Part shown: positions 14,519-15,759 of the stretch, piece after piece | Numbering within the stretch: the first letter of the stretch is position 1 | Layout: each line of letters starts with the position of its first letter | Source of the DNA: Flavobacteriales bacterium | GTDB lineage: Bacteria > Bacteroidota > Bacteroidia > Flavobacteriales > Flavobacteriaceae | Length of the DNA stretch: 15,759 nt | Assembly (NCBI GenBank): GCA_027033875.1 | Contig: JALVKK010000070.1 | Span: 1-15,759, forward strand | Reading direction: 5' to 3' | The notes under the pieces: model-generated | Told to the model about the DNA's origin: nothing | Seen by the model: only the letters and a program-made list of their open reading frames with translations | Databases searched by the model: none | Program-made: the position numbers and the translations under genes

Positions 14519-14526
14519 CAAAAATA
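14519..14526 (-). promoter_or_regulatory. Possible -7 box of uvrA
   Basis: On the minus strand 14526-14519 reads TATTTTTG, an exact TAnnTTTG match, with a predicted RNA start near 14512, 14 nt before the chosen ATG at 14498. No -33 TTTG and no obvious LexA-type operator was seen in the 120-bp divergent gap. Confidence 0.4.
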
Positions 14527-14593
14527 GAGATATTTTTTTGGTTAATTAATTGATAGGGTATAAAATTCAAGGAGACAAATAATCAAAAAAACA

Positions 14594-14601
14594 TATCTTT
14601 G
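14594..14601 (+). promoter_or_regulatory. Likely -7 box of the Nif3-family gene
   Basis: TATCTTTG (14594-14601) matches TAnnTTTG and is identical to the first box before the rhomboid gene. It lies 17 bp before the ATG at 14619, with a predicted RNA start near 14608. No TTTG is present at the usual upstream distance. Confidence 0.5.
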
Positions 14602-14618
14602 TATGCAAATTCTCAGAT

Positions 14619-15713
14619 ATGAAAATAAAAGACGTCATACATATAATAGAAGAAAGAATTTCGCCGGTTTATGCCGAAAGTTTTGACAATATCGGTTTGT
14701 TGGTGGGAGATGCCGATGCAAAATTAAAAGGTATTTTGATTTCACATGATACACTTGAAAATATTGTAGATGAAGCGGTTCAAAAAGGTATGAATTTAAT
14801 AGTCAGTTTTCATCCGATTATTTTTAAAGGCTTAAAATCTCTAACCGGACAAAATTATGTCGAACGAACGGTGATGAAAGCTATCAAACACGATATTGCC
14901 ATTTATGCGATGCATACGGCATTGGATAATCAGGCATTTGGGGTTAGTGGTATTTTGGCTGATAAATTGGGGCTGAACAATCAACAAGTATTACAAAAGC
15001 AATCCGACACTTTGCGACAATTGGTTACCTATGTTCCGACAGCAGATGCCGAAAAAATCAGAAATACTCTCTTTGAAGCAGGTGCCGGTACAATTGGTAA
15101 TTATGCCGAATGTAGTTATAATGTTGAAGGAACCGGCACTTTTAAACCACTCGAACAAGCCAATCCGTATGTAGGAAAACAAGGTAAACGACATTATGAA
15201 AAAGAAGAACGTATCAGTGTCATTTATCCGAAACATTTGGAATCGAGACTCTTGCAAAATCTTTTTGAAAAACACCCTTATGAAGAAGTTGCTTATGAGA
15301 TAATAACCTTACAAAATAAACATCAAAGTATCGGATTGGGAATAATCGGAGAATTACCGGAACCCGTTGCGGAATTAGAATATTTAAAACAACTGAAAAA
15401 ACAATTGAATTTGTCGTGTATCAGATACTCCGGTTTGCGTAGTCAACCGGTAAAAAAGGTAGCAATTTTAGGAGGGGCGGGAAGTTTTGCCATTCAGCCG
15501 GCCAAAGCAGCCGGCGCTGATTTGCTCATTACAGCCGATTTGAAATATCATGATTTTTTTCAAGCCGAAAACAGTATCATTTTGGCCGATATAGGTCATT
15601 TTGAAAGCGAACAATATACAAAGTTGTTTTTGTTTGAGTTACTTACAAAAAAAATTCGTAATTTTGCAGTTGCTTTATCGGAAATTAATACTAATCCTAT
15701 CAATTATTTGTAA
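14619..15713 (+). CDS. Nif3-like dinuclear metal centre protein (NIF3/YqfO family, long form)
   Basis: The 364-residue protein belongs to the Nif3/YbgI/YqfO group, toroidal hexamers with two metal ions per subunit. Visible metal-site motifs are SFHPIIFKGLK (63-73, His65), YAMHTALD (96-103, His99 and Asp103) and the C-terminal DIGHFESE (324-331, His327 and Glu331). Phe64 stands where many members have the first His of an HHP motif. Between the two halves of the core, residues about 125-235 form the PII/CutA-like insert found in long members (LVTYVPTADAEKIRNTLFEA ... EKHPYEEVAYEI). The family has been linked to GTP cyclohydrolase-like or metal-handling roles, but its function is not settled. 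It diverges from uvrA and is 3 bp from the next gene, with which it is probably co-transcribed. Confidence 0.94.
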   Translation: MKIKDVIHIIEERISPVYAESFDNIGLLVGDADAKLKGILISHDTLENIVDEAVQKGMNLIVSFHPIIFKGLKSLTGQNYVERTVMKAIKHDIAIYAMHTALDNQAFGVSGILADKLGLNNQQVLQKQSDTLRQLVTYVPTADAEKIRNTLFEAGAGTIGNYAECSYNVEGTGTFKPLEQANPYVGKQGKRHYEKEERISVIYPKHLESRLLQNLFEKHPYEEVAYEIITLQNKHQSIGLGIIGELPEPVAELEYLKQLKKQLNLSCIRYSGLRSQPVKKVAILGGAGSFAIQPAKAAGADLLITADLKYHDFFQAENSIILADIGHFESEQYTKLFLFELLTKKIRNFAVALSEINTNPINYL

Positions 15714-15716
15714 AAA

Positions 15717-15759
15717 ATGGGCAAAACAAAAGAAATATCAGTAGAAGACAAGTTAAGAA
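15717..15759 (+). CDS. Start of a gene cut by the window edge; probable C4-type zinc-ribbon/coiled-coil protein
   Basis: An ATG 3 bp after the Nif3 stop opens a frame that runs to the window end (MGKTKEISVEDKLR). A Lys-rich start followed by VEDKLR, directly behind a Nif3-family gene, fits the zinc-ribbon domain protein (zf-RING_7 type, long coiled coil plus C-terminal CxxC pairs) that I recall following nif3 in Flavobacteriia. Only 14 residues are visible, so the call rests on context and the N-terminal pattern. Confidence 0.55.
   Translation, partial: MGKTKEISVEDKLR

Overview
The window looks like chromosomal DNA of a Bacteroidota bacterium, most likely of the Flavobacteriia type. The evidence is low G+C, a SusC/SusD pair, a menaquinone gene pair, a DUF4199 gene beside a glycosyltransferase, a Nif3 gene followed by what looks like a zinc-ribbon gene, weak Shine-Dalgarno signals, and several matches to the Bacteroidota -7 promoter element TAnnTTTG.

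Layout: the 3' part of a susC-type TonB-dependent receptor gene and a complete susD-type lipoprotein gene (+ strand, 1-2732) end at a strong bidirectional terminator. A run of minus-strand genes follows: an exported protein that is mostly one long charged helix (2814-3692), a membrane-anchored family 2 glycosyltransferase (3844-4797), a DUF4199 membrane protein (5092-5610), a CapD/PglF-like nucleotide-sugar dehydratase/epimerase with a TTG start (5728-7638), an isochorismate synthase plus hotdog thioesterase pair for menaquinone synthesis (7725-9258), and an M23 peptidase lipoprotein (9426-10673). A rhomboid protease (+, 10928-11632) converges on uvrA (-, 11691-14498). A Nif3-family gene (+, 14619-15713) diverges from uvrA, and the first codons of a further gene follow at 15717.

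Gene cooperation: SusC and SusD form one outer-membrane uptake complex. The glycosyltransferase and the CapD-like enzyme both fit surface glycan or lipid-linked sugar synthesis, but they are separated by DUF4199 and by wide gaps. The thioesterase and isochorismate synthase are 4 bp apart and end in their own terminator. The remaining genes are housekeeping (DNA repair, wall hydrolysis, intramembrane proteolysis).

No defence system, mobile-element gene, CRISPR array or RNA gene was found. The most unusual signal is in the gaps. Several hold short tandem arrays with a 7-bp period (a few with 8 bp), with different words in different gaps. They flank small palindromes and lie against, or run into, the 3' ends of genes: the last codons of uvrA and the stop codon of the capD-like gene lie inside such arrays. 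A second point is an M23 peptidase with Cys where the zinc-binding His of the HxH motif is expected.
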